Shown: positions 25,210 through 31,575 of the stretch, in pieces
Layout of the letters: each line of letters starts with the position of its first letter
Numbering within the stretch: the stretch's first letter is position 1
Assembly: GCF_016125575.1 (NCBI RefSeq)
Contig: NZ_WGLM01000005.1
Location: 248,001-312,000, forward strand
Source of the DNA: Limimaricola sp.
GTDB lineage: Bacteria > Pseudomonadota > Alphaproteobacteria > Rhodobacterales > Rhodobacteraceae
Direction of reading: 5' to 3'
Length of the DNA stretch: 64,000 bases
Translations under genes and position numbers: made by a program
The notes under the pieces: model-generated
The model's database searches: none
The model's input: the letters and a program-made list of their open reading frames with translations, nothing else
What the model was told of the DNA's origin: nothing

Positions 25210-25286
25210 TACTGCTCGATAGGTTTCTTGCCTGTATGAAACCTGCCTCAATAACTTAACGCCGGCTTCGTGCCGGCGTTTTTTTT
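25210..25286 (+). ncRNA. candidate small RNA of about 75 nt
   Basis: The predicted transcript runs from just after the -10 box to the T tract of the intrinsic terminator. It contains two stem-loops: AGGTTTC (25221-25227) pairing with GAAACCT (25238-25244) around a ten-base loop, and the terminator stem. The linker between them is A/U-rich and single-stranded (CTCAATAACTT), which would suit an Hfq-binding sRNA. There is no start codon with a ribosome site. I do not recognise it as a known family; function unknown. Confidence 0.5.
25258..25286 (+). terminator. strong intrinsic terminator
   Basis: AACGCCGGC (25258-25266) and GCCGGCGTT (25272-25280) form a perfect 9-bp stem with a TTCGT loop. 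Eight consecutive T begin at 25279. No protein gene on the forward strand precedes it within 7 kb except antisense ones, so it probably ends the small RNA. Confidence 0.9.
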
Positions 25287-25414
25287 GGCTCATCGACAGA
25301 CAGAACTGCCGGCCGAACGCTGCCGAATCGGGCATTTTCGTGGCAATGCGGGATTGCGCCCGTTTGCAGATGCAGCATGATGCGCCCAACCCAAGACCCC
25401 AAAAGGAGCGCGCC

Positions 25415-26188
25415 ATGACACTTCGCGGCAAGACAGCCATCATCACCGGATCGAACTCGGGCATCGGTCTGGGCGTGGCAGAGGCGTTGGCGGCGGCCGG
25501 GGCCGATGTGGTGCTGAACTCGTTCACCGACCGGCCCGAGGATCATGCGCTGGCCGTCCAGATGGGCCAGCAGCACGGCGTAGAGGCGCGCTATATCTGC
25601 GCCGACATGTCCAAGCCGGACGAAGCGCGGCGGCTGGTGTCAGAGGCCGGGGCCTGTGACATCCTTGTCAACAACGCCGGCATCCAGCATGTCGCCCCGA
25701 TCGAAGAGTTTCCGCCCGCGATGTGGGACCGGATCATTGCGATCAACCTGTCTTCGGCCTTTCATACCACGGCCATCGCGCTGCCGATGATGCGCAAGGC
25801 GGGATGGGGCCGGATCGTCAACATCGCTTCGGCCCACGGGCTGACCGCCTCGCCCTACAAGTCGGCCTATATCGCGGCCAAGCACGGCATCGTCGGCCTG
25901 ACCAAGACGACGGCGCTGGAAACGGCGGGCGAGGGGATTACTGCCAACGCGATCTGTCCGGGTTACGTGCTGACGCCGCTGGTCGAGGCGCAGATCCCCG
26001 ACCAGATGAAGGCACATAACATGGACCGCGACACGGTGGTGCGCGAAGTGATGCTGCTGCGTCAGCCCTCGCGCCAGTTCGCCACCACGGAACAGATCGG
26101 GGGAACAACGTCATTCCTCTGCTCGGCCGCAGCCGACCAGATTACCGGCACCACGATCAGCGTTGACGGTGGCTGGACGGCCCTCTGA
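25415..26188 (+). CDS. 3-hydroxybutyrate dehydrogenase-like short-chain dehydrogenase
   Basis: A 257-residue SDR. The NAD loop is TGSNSGIGLG at residues 11-20, NNAGIQHVAP lies near 90, and the catalytic Ser-Tyr-Lys are in IASAHGLTASPYKSAYIAAKHG (Tyr and Lys in YIAAK). The pattern HVAPIEEFP, SPYKSAYIAAKHG and ALETAGEGITANAICPGYV is characteristic of D-3-hydroxybutyrate dehydrogenase, which oxidises 3-hydroxybutyrate to acetoacetate in polyhydroxybutyrate turnover. AAAAGGAG precedes the ATG. It converges on the small-protein array with only 21 bp between stop codons. Confidence 0.85.
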   Translation: MTLRGKTAIITGSNSGIGLGVAEALAAAGADVVLNSFTDRPEDHALAVQMGQQHGVEARYICADMSKPDEARRLVSEAGACDILVNNAGIQHVAPIEEFPPAMWDRIIAINLSSAFHTTAIALPMMRKAGWGRIVNIASAHGLTASPYKSAYIAAKHGIVGLTKTTALETAGEGITANAICPGYVLTPLVEAQIPDQMKAHNMDRDTVVREVMLLRQPSRQFATTEQIGGTTSFLCSAAADQITGTTISVDGGWTAL

Positions 26189-26209
26189 CGGGGGCGTCCG
26201 CCAGCAACG

Positions 26210-26437
26210 TCAGCGTTCGATCGGGGTCTTGCTGCCCGAGGCCAGCACGAGCAGCGCGATCAGGATCAGCGGGATGATGATGGCGGCCGACGAAGACGAG
26301 GCCTTGGTTTCCTGCACGATCGGGGCAGGGGTCATCTCGATGGCGGGGGCCATGCCGCCGGCCTGAGCGGTGGTCCCCGCGAAGGCGAGGCCAGCCGCGA
26401 TCATTGTGGCAGAGCGTGTGTAGTTCATCGTTGTCAT
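26210..26437 (-). CDS. small single-helix exported membrane protein, array copy 7 (last transcribed)
   Basis: A 75-residue protein. Residues 1-26 form a Sec signal peptide ending AQA. The mature part begins GGMAPAIEMTPAPIV, then QETKASSSS, then one hydrophobic helix (AAIIIPLILIALLVLASG) and Lys, with tail TPIER. The predicted topology is N-outside with a short cytoplasmic tail. AAGGA lies seven bases before the chosen ATG; a second ATG three codons on is possible. It is separated from copy 6 by 193 bp and might have its own promoter. Function unknown. Confidence 0.8.
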   Translation of the reverse strand: MTTMNYTRSATMIAAGLAFAGTTAQAGGMAPAIEMTPAPIVQETKASSSSAAIIIPLILIALLVLASGSKTPIER

Positions 26438-26630
26438 TGCGATATCCTTCACCGTCACTTGCAGGTCTGCTTGCCTGCCGAGTTTCAAACCGGGGAAATC
26501 GCGATCAGCGCGGCCCTCCCCGGACCGACCACGCCCGCAGGCCTGCGCCCACGGAGGATCACCCGGACACGGTTTCGTGTCTGGCGGCGGAATTCAAGAA
26601 AAATCCATCATCGACGGCCGAGTGTGAGCG

Positions 26631-26879
26631 TCAGGGGGGCCCCGGCGCCACGAGAACCTCACCACCGGACTTGCTGCTCGCGGCCAGCACAAGCAGCGCG
26701 ATAAGGATCAGCGGAACGATGATCCCCGCCGACGAGGACGAGGCCTTGGTCTCTTCCACGATGGGCGCCGGAGTCATCTGCACGGCTGGTGCCATGCCGC
26801 CAGCCGTAGCGGCGCTGCCTGAGATGGCGAGACTTGCCGCAGCAAGGGCCGCGGGCCGGACGTAGGACATTGTCTTCAT
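26631..26879 (-). CDS. small single-helix exported membrane protein, array copy 6 (most diverged)
   Basis: An 82-residue member of the array. The signal peptide ends ATA near residue 26. The mature core differs from the others at several places: AVQ for AIE, EETK for QETK, SAGIIVPL for SAAIIIPL, and LAASSK for LASGSK. Its tail is the longest without cysteines (SGGEVLVAPGPP). AAGGA sits seven bases before the ATG. It directly follows the hydroxylase gene in transcription order (77 bp). The prolines of the mature N-terminus are all kept. Confidence 0.8.
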   Translation of the reverse strand: MKTMSYVRPAALAAASLAISGSAATAGGMAPAVQMTPAPIVEETKASSSSAGIIVPLILIALLVLAASSKSGGEVLVAPGPP

Positions 26880-26956
26880 GAATCTATCCTTGGAACTGTC
26901 GCACGAAATACACGCGTGCTCAAAAATGATGGCAGGGCCACGCCAGTCTGGCCAGT

Positions 26957-27598
26957 TCAAAAAACCTGCGTTTCGCCGTCTTCGGCCGGGTAATCGCGGT
27001 AGACATGGGCGATTTGCTCGCGCCACCAGAGACTGAGTACCCATTTCTCGCCGCTTGTCACAGGACGGCCCGCATGTACGGCATGAGGGTGCTGCTCGAC
27101 AGTGCCGGGCGTGGTGTTCGAGAACAGCAGGACGCGGCCCAGCCTTGGCCGCACGGCGATTTTCAATTCTGGAAACTCTGTCTCGCCCCCGCCCTCGACG
27201 TTGTTGAGGTAGCACAAAGTGGTAAACAGGCGCTGGCCCCCATTGCGCAGTTCGATCGCCGCGCCCGGGTTGAACCCGTGATAGGCATCGTGGTGCAGGT
27301 CGAACTTTTCCGTGCCAGTGTAATGCAGCAGCTTTGCCTGTTCACAATGTTCAGGCGGCATCCTCACCAGCGACGAGACCCGTAACACAAGATCGGCAAG
27401 CTCGGGGACCGACCACTGATCGATCCGCGCATGCCGGTTGGACCGGACATCGCTGATTTCCGCGCCAGTCATGGTCGTCACCCCGGCCCGTTCGAGGTGA
27501 TCCTTGCCCGCCGCGATGGCGGCAGCGGCAGCCGCCGCATCAAACACTTCGTCATGAACGGCGACGACTGGATTTGCGCACAAAAGCGTGGCGCGCAT
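26957..27598 (-). CDS. prolyl 4-hydroxylase-like Fe(II)/2-oxoglutarate dioxygenase
   Basis: A 213-residue protein with a complete P4Hc catalytic domain. The iron facial triad is His102, Asp104 (DLHHDAYHG) and His175 (AVHAGRP), and Lys185 (SGEKWVLS) would bind the 2-oxoglutarate carboxylate. FTTLCYLNNVEGGGETEF (residues 125-142) is the typical strand pair of the family. There is no signal peptide, so it should act in the cytoplasm. The gene lies inside the array of small proline-bearing exported proteins, 59 bp after one copy and 77 bp before another, all on one strand. Those proteins are therefore its most obvious candidate substrates, but this is inference. A free amino acid, a ribosomal or translation-factor substrate, or no functional link are alternatives. 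Confidence 0.85.
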   Translation of the reverse strand: MRATLLCANPVVAVHDEVFDAAAAAAAIAAGKDHLERAGVTTMTGAEISDVRSNRHARIDQWSVPELADLVLRVSSLVRMPPEHCEQAKLLHYTGTEKFDLHHDAYHGFNPGAAIELRNGGQRLFTTLCYLNNVEGGGETEFPELKIAVRPRLGRVLLFSNTTPGTVEQHPHAVHAGRPVTSGEKWVLSLWWREQIAHVYRDYPAEDGETQVF

Positions 27599-27657
27599 CG
27601 GCTTGGGTCTCCGTCAGGCAGGGCGAGGCGCCCGCGCGATGGCGGGCGCCCCGGAGA

Positions 27658-27870
27658 TCAATCGACGATCCCGGTCTTGCTGCCCGAGGCCAGCACGAGC
27701 AGCGCAACCAGGATCAGCGGGATGATGATGGCGGCCGACGAGGACGAAGCTTTGGTTTCCTGCACGATCGGGGCAGGGGTCATCTCGATGGCTGGGGCCA
27801 TGCCGCCGGCATTGGCGGCAGTGCCGCCAAGAAGCAGGGCCGACGCGATCAGGGCGGTTTTACGTGTCAT
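27658..27870 (-). CDS. small single-helix exported membrane protein, array copy 5
   Basis: A 70-residue member of the array. The signal peptide (MTRKTALIASALLLGG) ends ANA at residue 21. The core matches the array consensus except TPAP in place of APAP and one Val in the helix (LILVALLVL). Its tail is TGIVD. Two in-frame ATGs occur; I chose the second because AAGGA lies eight bases from it and the resulting N-terminus aligns with copies 1 and 3. It is 35 bp after copy 4 and 59 bp before the hydroxylase gene. Confidence 0.82.
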   Translation of the reverse strand: MTRKTALIASALLLGGTAANAGGMAPAIEMTPAPIVQETKASSSSAAIIIPLILVALLVLASGSKTGIVD

Positions 27871-27905
27871 GGTCATATTCCTTCGGTTTGGTTGAGGTTG
27901 GGCTA

Positions 27906-28151
27906 TCAGCAAATCGAGGCAAAGCACGTTGCGCCGCTGCCCTTGCTGCCCGACGCTATCAGGAGAAACGTGATCAGGATCAGCGGGATGATGATCGCGG
28001 CGGACGAGGACGAGGCCTGAGTCTCTGCCACGATCGGGGCAGGGGCCATCTCGATGGCCGGGGCCATGCCGCCGGCACTGGCTGTGGTGCCCGCAAAGGC
28101 AAGGCTGGCCGCAAGCAGGGCAGCCGGACGAGCAAAAGTCATCTTTTTCAT
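27906..28151 (-). CDS. small single-helix exported membrane protein, array copy 4 (Cys-tail type)
   Basis: An 81-residue member of the array. The signal peptide ends ASA near residue 26. The core has AETQ for QETK, and its helix ends LITFLLIASG, a variant shared with copy 1. The tail GSGATCFASIC carries two cysteines, one at the very C-terminus, again resembling copy 1. AAGGA precedes the ATG by six bases. If the predicted topology is right, these cysteines face the cytoplasm. Confidence 0.82.
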   Translation of the reverse strand: MKKMTFARPAALLAASLAFAGTTASAGGMAPAIEMAPAPIVAETQASSSSAAIIIPLILITFLLIASGSKGSGATCFASIC

Positions 28152-28239
28152 TCTCTTTCCTTCATCAAATGTGGGCCGTCGTAAGGCCTATCGCCCAACG
28201 ACCCCCGCGTTTTTCAAGTTCCTGTAGGCACTTCTACGA

Positions 28240-28455
28240 TCAGATGGGCCTTGCCGAGGTCTTGCTGCCCGAGGCCAGCACAAGCAGCGCGATCAGGATC
28301 AACGGGATGATGATCGCTGCCGAAGAGGATGACGCCTGCGTTTCGGCCACAATGGGCTCGGGCGCCATCTCGATGGCCGGGGCCATGCCGCCGGCGCTGG
28401 CGGCCGAAGCAGCAAGGGTGAATGCGAGGGCGAGGGACGTACTCTTGCGGGTCAT
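28240..28455 (-). CDS. small single-helix exported membrane protein, array copy 3
   Basis: A 71-residue member of the array. The signal peptide (MTRKSTSLALAFTLAAS) ends ASA at residue 21. It is the only copy in which one proline-flanking alanine becomes Glu (APEPIV), making the exposed segment more acidic; it shares AETQ with copy 4. The helix is the consensus version and the tail is TSARPI. AAAGGA lies seven bases before the ATG. It is 30 bp downstream of copy 2 and 88 bp upstream of copy 4. Confidence 0.82.
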   Translation of the reverse strand: MTRKSTSLALAFTLAASAASAGGMAPAIEMAPEPIVAETQASSSSAAIIIPLILIALLVLASGSKTSARPI

Positions 28456-28485
28456 TTGGAAATCCTTTCGTGGAAGTGGTCAGGA

Positions 28486-28695
28486 TCAGGTATCCGGGGA
28501 GATCTTGCTGCCCGAGGCCAGCACGAGCAGCGCGATCAGGATCAGCGGGATGATGATGGCAGCGGACGACGACGAGGCTTTGGTTTCCTGCACGATCGGG
28601 GCGGGGGCCATCTCGATGGCCGGGGCCATGCCGCCGGCATGGGCAAAGCCCCCGGTCAGACACAGGGCACTGGCGAGAAGGGCAGACTTTTTCAT
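28486..28695 (-). CDS. small single-helix exported membrane protein, array copy 2
   Basis: A 69-residue member of the array with the shortest sequence and the consensus core. The signal peptide (MKKSALLASALCLTGG) ends AHA at residue 20. GGMAPAIEMAPAPIV, QETKASSSS and the helix follow, with tail ISPDT. AAAGGAG precedes the ATG by five bases. It differs from the core of copy 7 at a single residue (Ala for Thr at core position 10). The gap to copy 1 is 22 bp. Confidence 0.82.
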   Translation of the reverse strand: MKKSALLASALCLTGGFAHAGGMAPAIEMAPAPIVQETKASSSSAAIIIPLILIALLVLASGSKISPDT

Positions 28696-28717
28696 GGAAG
28701 CTCCTTTCTTGAGCGTA

Positions 28718-28969
28718 TCAGCAGTTGGGCGTGGCGAGAGCCGCGCATTGAACGCGCGCCACGTTGGTCCGGCCTGAAGCCAACAGGATAAACGTGATCA
28801 GGATCAGCGGAATGATGATGGCAGCCGACGAGGACGAGGCTTTGGTTTCCTGCACGATCGGGGCAGGGGCCATCTCGATGGCCGGGGCCATGCCGCCGGC
28901 CTGGGCCATGGAGCCCGTTAAAGTCAATACGGCCAAGGTGACAGCCTTGGCCTGTCGTGTCATGGACAT
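28718..28969 (-). CDS. small single-helix exported membrane protein, array copy 1 (Cys-tail type)
   Basis: An 83-residue member of the array and the first transcribed copy. The signal peptide ends AQA at residue 24. The core is the consensus up to the helix, which ends LITFILLASG as in copy 4. The tail is the longest (RTNVARVQCAALATPNC) and has two cysteines, one at the C-terminus. Two starts are possible: this ATG has AGGA six bases upstream, while the one two codons later aligns better with copies 3 and 5 and forms an ATGA overlap with the stop of the small frame upstream. Confidence 0.82.
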   Translation of the reverse strand: MSMTRQAKAVTLAVLTLTGSMAQAGGMAPAIEMAPAPIVQETKASSSSAAIIIPLILITFILLASGRTNVARVQCAALATPNC

Positions 28970-29148
28970 CGGGCGTCCTGAGGTTGCGGCACACGCAGTG
29001 GGGGCTGCGCGTCCTGGTGCATCCGGTTCGTCCTGCGCCACCGCTCCCCCAACGGCCACGCGACGACCCGCGCGGCGGCCGATCCCGGCAGCGCACACGC
29101 GAACGTGTAGAGAAGGCCGCAGCGCGCCAGCCACGTCAACAGCTTCAT
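28960..29148 (-). CDS. possible 62-residue leader protein of the small-protein operon
   Basis: A 62-residue frame with a hydrophobic, signal-like N-terminus (MKLLTWLARCGLLYTFACAL) followed by an Arg/Pro-rich tail. It is not a member of the array family. Its stop overlaps the second possible start of array copy 1 as ATGA, which suggests translational coupling. The ribosome site is weak. It could be real, a leader peptide, or chance; no function is proposed. Confidence 0.4.
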   Translation of the reverse strand: MKLLTWLARCGLLYTFACALPGSAAARVVAWPLGERWRRTNRMHQDAQPPLRVPQPQDARCP

Positions 29149-29234
29149 GCAACAGGGCCGAAGGGGCCACGATTCGGGCCTGTTCTGTCACATTCCCCCC
29201 ACAGTCAGGGGCGGATCGGGGCTGTGTCAGCCGG

Positions 29235-29840
29235 TTATCCCAGCACCAGCCGTGCGGCGAGCGCCAACATCACGACCGCAATCGCCCCGTCTAGGATTCG
29301 CCATGCCTGCGGCGAGCGCATCACTGGTGCGACCAGCCGCGCGCCGTAGCCCAGCGAAAAGAAGAAGACCGTCGAGGCGGCTACGGCCCCCGTGCCGAAG
29401 GCAATGCGCATCGCACCAGCCGGATAATGGGTCGAGACCGCGCCGATCAGGCCCAGCGTATCGAGGTAGACATGCGGATTGAGCCAGGTCAGCGCCGCCG
29501 CGGTGGCCAGCGTCGCGGCCAGTGTGCCACCCTCGCGCGCCTGCCCCAAAGCGTGAGCCGGTCCAATTGCAGCCCGCATCCGCCCCCCGCCGTAGACCAG
29601 CAGAAAGGCCGCCCCTGCCATCGTCAGCAAACGGGGCAGCGCCGGAAATGCCGCAGTCACGGCAGAGAACCCGGCCACGCCTGCGGTAATCAACACGGCG
29701 TCAGAGGCCGCGCAGAAAAGCGCAAGCCAGAACACATGCTGCCCGATAAGCCCCTGGCGCAGAACAAAGGCATTCTGGGCTCCGATCACAAGGATCAGGG
29801 ATAGGCCGGTGGCAAAGCCCGAAAGCGCGGCAGAAAGCAT
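29235..29840 (-). CDS. LysE/ArgO family amino-acid exporter
   Basis: A 201-residue inner-membrane protein with six hydrophobic segments. The N-terminal GLSLILVIGAQNAFVLRQGL is the signature of LysE/ArgO exporters, and the central LTWLNPHVYLDTLGLIGAVS is their second conserved block. It would export lysine, arginine or another basic or small amino acid; arginine is attractive given the window's arginase but is not demonstrated. It lies 7 bp downstream of the DUF502 gene and 86 bp upstream of the small-protein operon. Confidence 0.85.
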   Translation of the reverse strand: MLSAALSGFATGLSLILVIGAQNAFVLRQGLIGQHVFWLALFCAASDAVLITAGVAGFSAVTAAFPALPRLLTMAGAAFLLVYGGGRMRAAIGPAHALGQAREGGTLAATLATAAALTWLNPHVYLDTLGLIGAVSTHYPAGAMRIAFGTGAVAASTVFFFSLGYGARLVAPVMRSPQAWRILDGAIAVVMLALAARLVLG

Positions 29841-29847
29841 TGTCGCG

Positions 29848-30564
29848 TCACTCGGCCTTGGCAGCAGCAGCGTCGAGCGCGGCGATCACCTCGGGCTTTT
29901 TCTGCGGGTAGACCAGACCGGCAGAGATCACCAGCTTGGCCGCATCCTCCACCGACATCTTCAGTTCGATGACGTCATCGCGCGGCACGAAGAGCAGGAA
30001 ACCGGACGTGGGGTTGGGTGTGGTCGGCATGAAGACGGTTACGATGTCGCCATCATACGGGAGGACATGAGCCACTTCGCCCTTGGCCGAAGTCGAGATG
30101 AAGGCGAGCGCCCACATGCCGTCGCGCGGGTACTGGATCAGGCAGGCCGTGTCGAAACTTGTCTCGGACTGGGCAAATACCGTTTCGGCGATCTGTTTGA
30201 CGCCATTGTAGACCGAGCGGATGATCGGCATCCGGCCGACAAGGCTTTCCCCCCAGCGCAGAAACGATCGGCCTACAAGCCCCTTGGCAGCCCAGCCCAG
30301 CACCACGGTGAAGACAAGAAAGAACACCACGCCCATGCCGCGCAGGTTCAGCCCAAGCGCATGTTCAGGATTGAAACGGTCAGGCACGAAGGGCAGCACG
30401 GCGCCATCGACCCAGCCAATCACCGTCCAGATCAGCCAGACGGTCATCCCGATCGGGGCAATGACCACCACGCCGGCCAGAAAGTTGTTGCGCAGGAAGC
30501 CCAGGATGCTGGGACGGCGGCGCGGGTGTTCGGAGTGAGGGGGGTGATCGGGCGTCTGGCTCAC
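29848..30564 (-). CDS. DUF502 family membrane protein
   Basis: A 238-residue protein of the DUF502 family: two N-terminal helices (NNFLAGVVVIAPIGMTVWLI and GVVFFLVFTVVLGWAA) and a soluble C-terminal domain with VFMPTTPNPTSGFLLFVP, a motif shared by the family. Function unknown. I start it at a GTG 30 codons into the longer frame, because the extra N-terminus is unlike the family and lacks a ribosome site; the alternative ATG is at 30651. It is downstream of psuG and upstream of the LysE-type gene on the same strand. Confidence 0.75.
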   Translation of the reverse strand: MSQTPDHPPHSEHPRRRPSILGFLRNNFLAGVVVIAPIGMTVWLIWTVIGWVDGAVLPFVPDRFNPEHALGLNLRGMGVVFFLVFTVVLGWAAKGLVGRSFLRWGESLVGRMPIIRSVYNGVKQIAETVFAQSETSFDTACLIQYPRDGMWALAFISTSAKGEVAHVLPYDGDIVTVFMPTTPNPTSGFLLFVPRDDVIELKMSVEDAAKLVISAGLVYPQKKPEVIAALDAAAAKAE

Positions 30565-30657
30565 GGGCGGGCTTTCTCGCGGAGGGCTCGATAATGGTTG
30601 AGAGATAGTCGTGCTGCGGTCCCGGCACAACGCCGTAGAGGGCCGCGGCATGGTGAT

Positions 30658-31575
30658 TCAGGCAGATGCGGCCATTTCGCGGGCAATCGCGGCGCCAAGG
30701 CGCGCATTGTTCAGCACCAGCGCGATGTTGGCCTTCAGGCTGGCGCCTTCAGTCAGCTCGAACAGGCGACCCAGCAGGAAAGGCGTGACCGCCTTGGCGG
30801 CGATGCCCTGCGCTGCGGCCTCTTCCAGCGCACGCGCGATCAGCGGGGCCAGCGTTTCGGCCGGGATCTGGTCGGCCAGCGGCACCGGATTTGCCACCAG
30901 TTGCCCGCCGGGCAGGCCGAGGGCCGCACGCATCTTTGCGGCCGCGGCGATCTCTGCGGCGCTATCCATCCTGAGCGGCGCGGGAATGTCTGACGTGGCC
31001 GACCAGAAGGCGGGCAGGTTGTCTTGTCCGAAGGCAATCACCGGCACGCCCAGCGTTTCCAGCACCTCGTAGGTCTTCGGCAGGTCAAGGATGGCCTTGG
31101 CCCCGGCGGCCACCACCGTCACCGGCGTCTGCGCCAGTTCCTGCAGGTCGGCGGAAATGTCGAAGCTGGTCTCGGCGCCGCGATGCACGCCGCCGATGCC
31201 GCCGGTTGCAAATACCGCGATGCCCGCCAGATGCGCGGCGATCATCGTGGCGGCCACGGTGGTGGCGCCGGTGCCGCCGCGCGCCATGCAGACGGCCAGA
31301 TCGGCCCGCGAGAGCTTGGCCACGCCCTGCGCCTGCGCCAACCGCTCCAGCGCGTCGGGCTCCAGCCCGACATGCAGCTGGCCCGCCAGCACGGCGATGG
31401 TGGCGGGCACCGCGCCGGCCCCGCGCACCGCGGCCTCGACCGCCTTCGCCGTCTGCAGGTTCTGCGGCCAGGGCATGCCATGCGTGATGATTGTGCTTTC
31501 CAGCGCGACGATGGCGCGGCCCTCGGCGCGGGCGGCGGCAACCTCGGCAGAGAAGATGAGGGGCAGGGGGCTCAT
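30658..31575 (-). CDS. psuG: pseudouridine-5'-phosphate glycosidase
   Basis: A 305-residue enzyme that splits pseudouridine 5'-phosphate to uracil and ribose 5-phosphate. Family motifs are VALESTIITHGMPWPQN near residue 23, the catalytic-lysine region VAKLSRADL, GTGATTVAATM, and FATGGIGGVHRGAE with the manganese site. NPVPLADQIP lies in the C-terminal half. Its ATG overlaps the stop of the PfkB kinase gene (ATGA). Together they form the two-step pseudouridine salvage pathway. Confidence 0.93.
   Translation of the reverse strand: MSPLPLIFSAEVAAARAEGRAIVALESTIITHGMPWPQNLQTAKAVEAAVRGAGAVPATIAVLAGQLHVGLEPDALERLAQAQGVAKLSRADLAVCMARGGTGATTVAATMIAAHLAGIAVFATGGIGGVHRGAETSFDISADLQELAQTPVTVVAAGAKAILDLPKTYEVLETLGVPVIAFGQDNLPAFWSATSDIPAPLRMDSAAEIAAAAKMRAALGLPGGQLVANPVPLADQIPAETLAPLIARALEEAAAQGIAAKAVTPFLLGRLFELTEGASLKANIALVLNNARLGAAIAREMAASA

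Larger units (their letters stand above)
25097..25414. other. 318-bp intergenic region containing an independent transcription unit
   Basis: The region separates the binding-protein gene (reverse) from the SDR gene (forward). It holds a good forward promoter (25176-25204), a hairpin, and a strong forward intrinsic terminator (25258-25286), with no open reading frame between promoter and terminator. This is best read as a small RNA gene. The terminator cannot serve the flanking reverse gene, whose promoter end faces it. Confidence 0.65.
26210..28969 (-). repeat. tandem family of seven paralogous small-protein genes
   Basis: Seven genes repeat the same roughly 135-bp coding block, at about 26225-26360, 26670-26800, 27672-27805, 27940-28070, 28258-28390, 28500-28630 and 28772-28900. 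Between them only the signal peptide, the last few residues and the spacers differ. Six of the seven agree at nearly every residue of a 44-residue mature core; the copy at 26631 is the most diverged. All are on the reverse strand, each has an AAGGA-type ribosome site or a close variant, and a prolyl-hydroxylase-like gene interrupts the series after the fifth copy in transcription order. Confidence 0.95.

Noticed and set aside
26210-28969. Array as a class II bacteriocin or double-glycine leader peptide cluster
   Set aside because: The GG lies after a Sec-type AxA site, there is no peptidase-ABC exporter, and each product keeps a transmembrane helix. The Sec/membrane reading fits better.
26210-28969. 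Array as a CRISPR or non-coding repeat
   Set aside because: Repeat units are coding, in frame, with ribosome sites and independent signal peptides. Spacers are irregular and the repeats are far too long.
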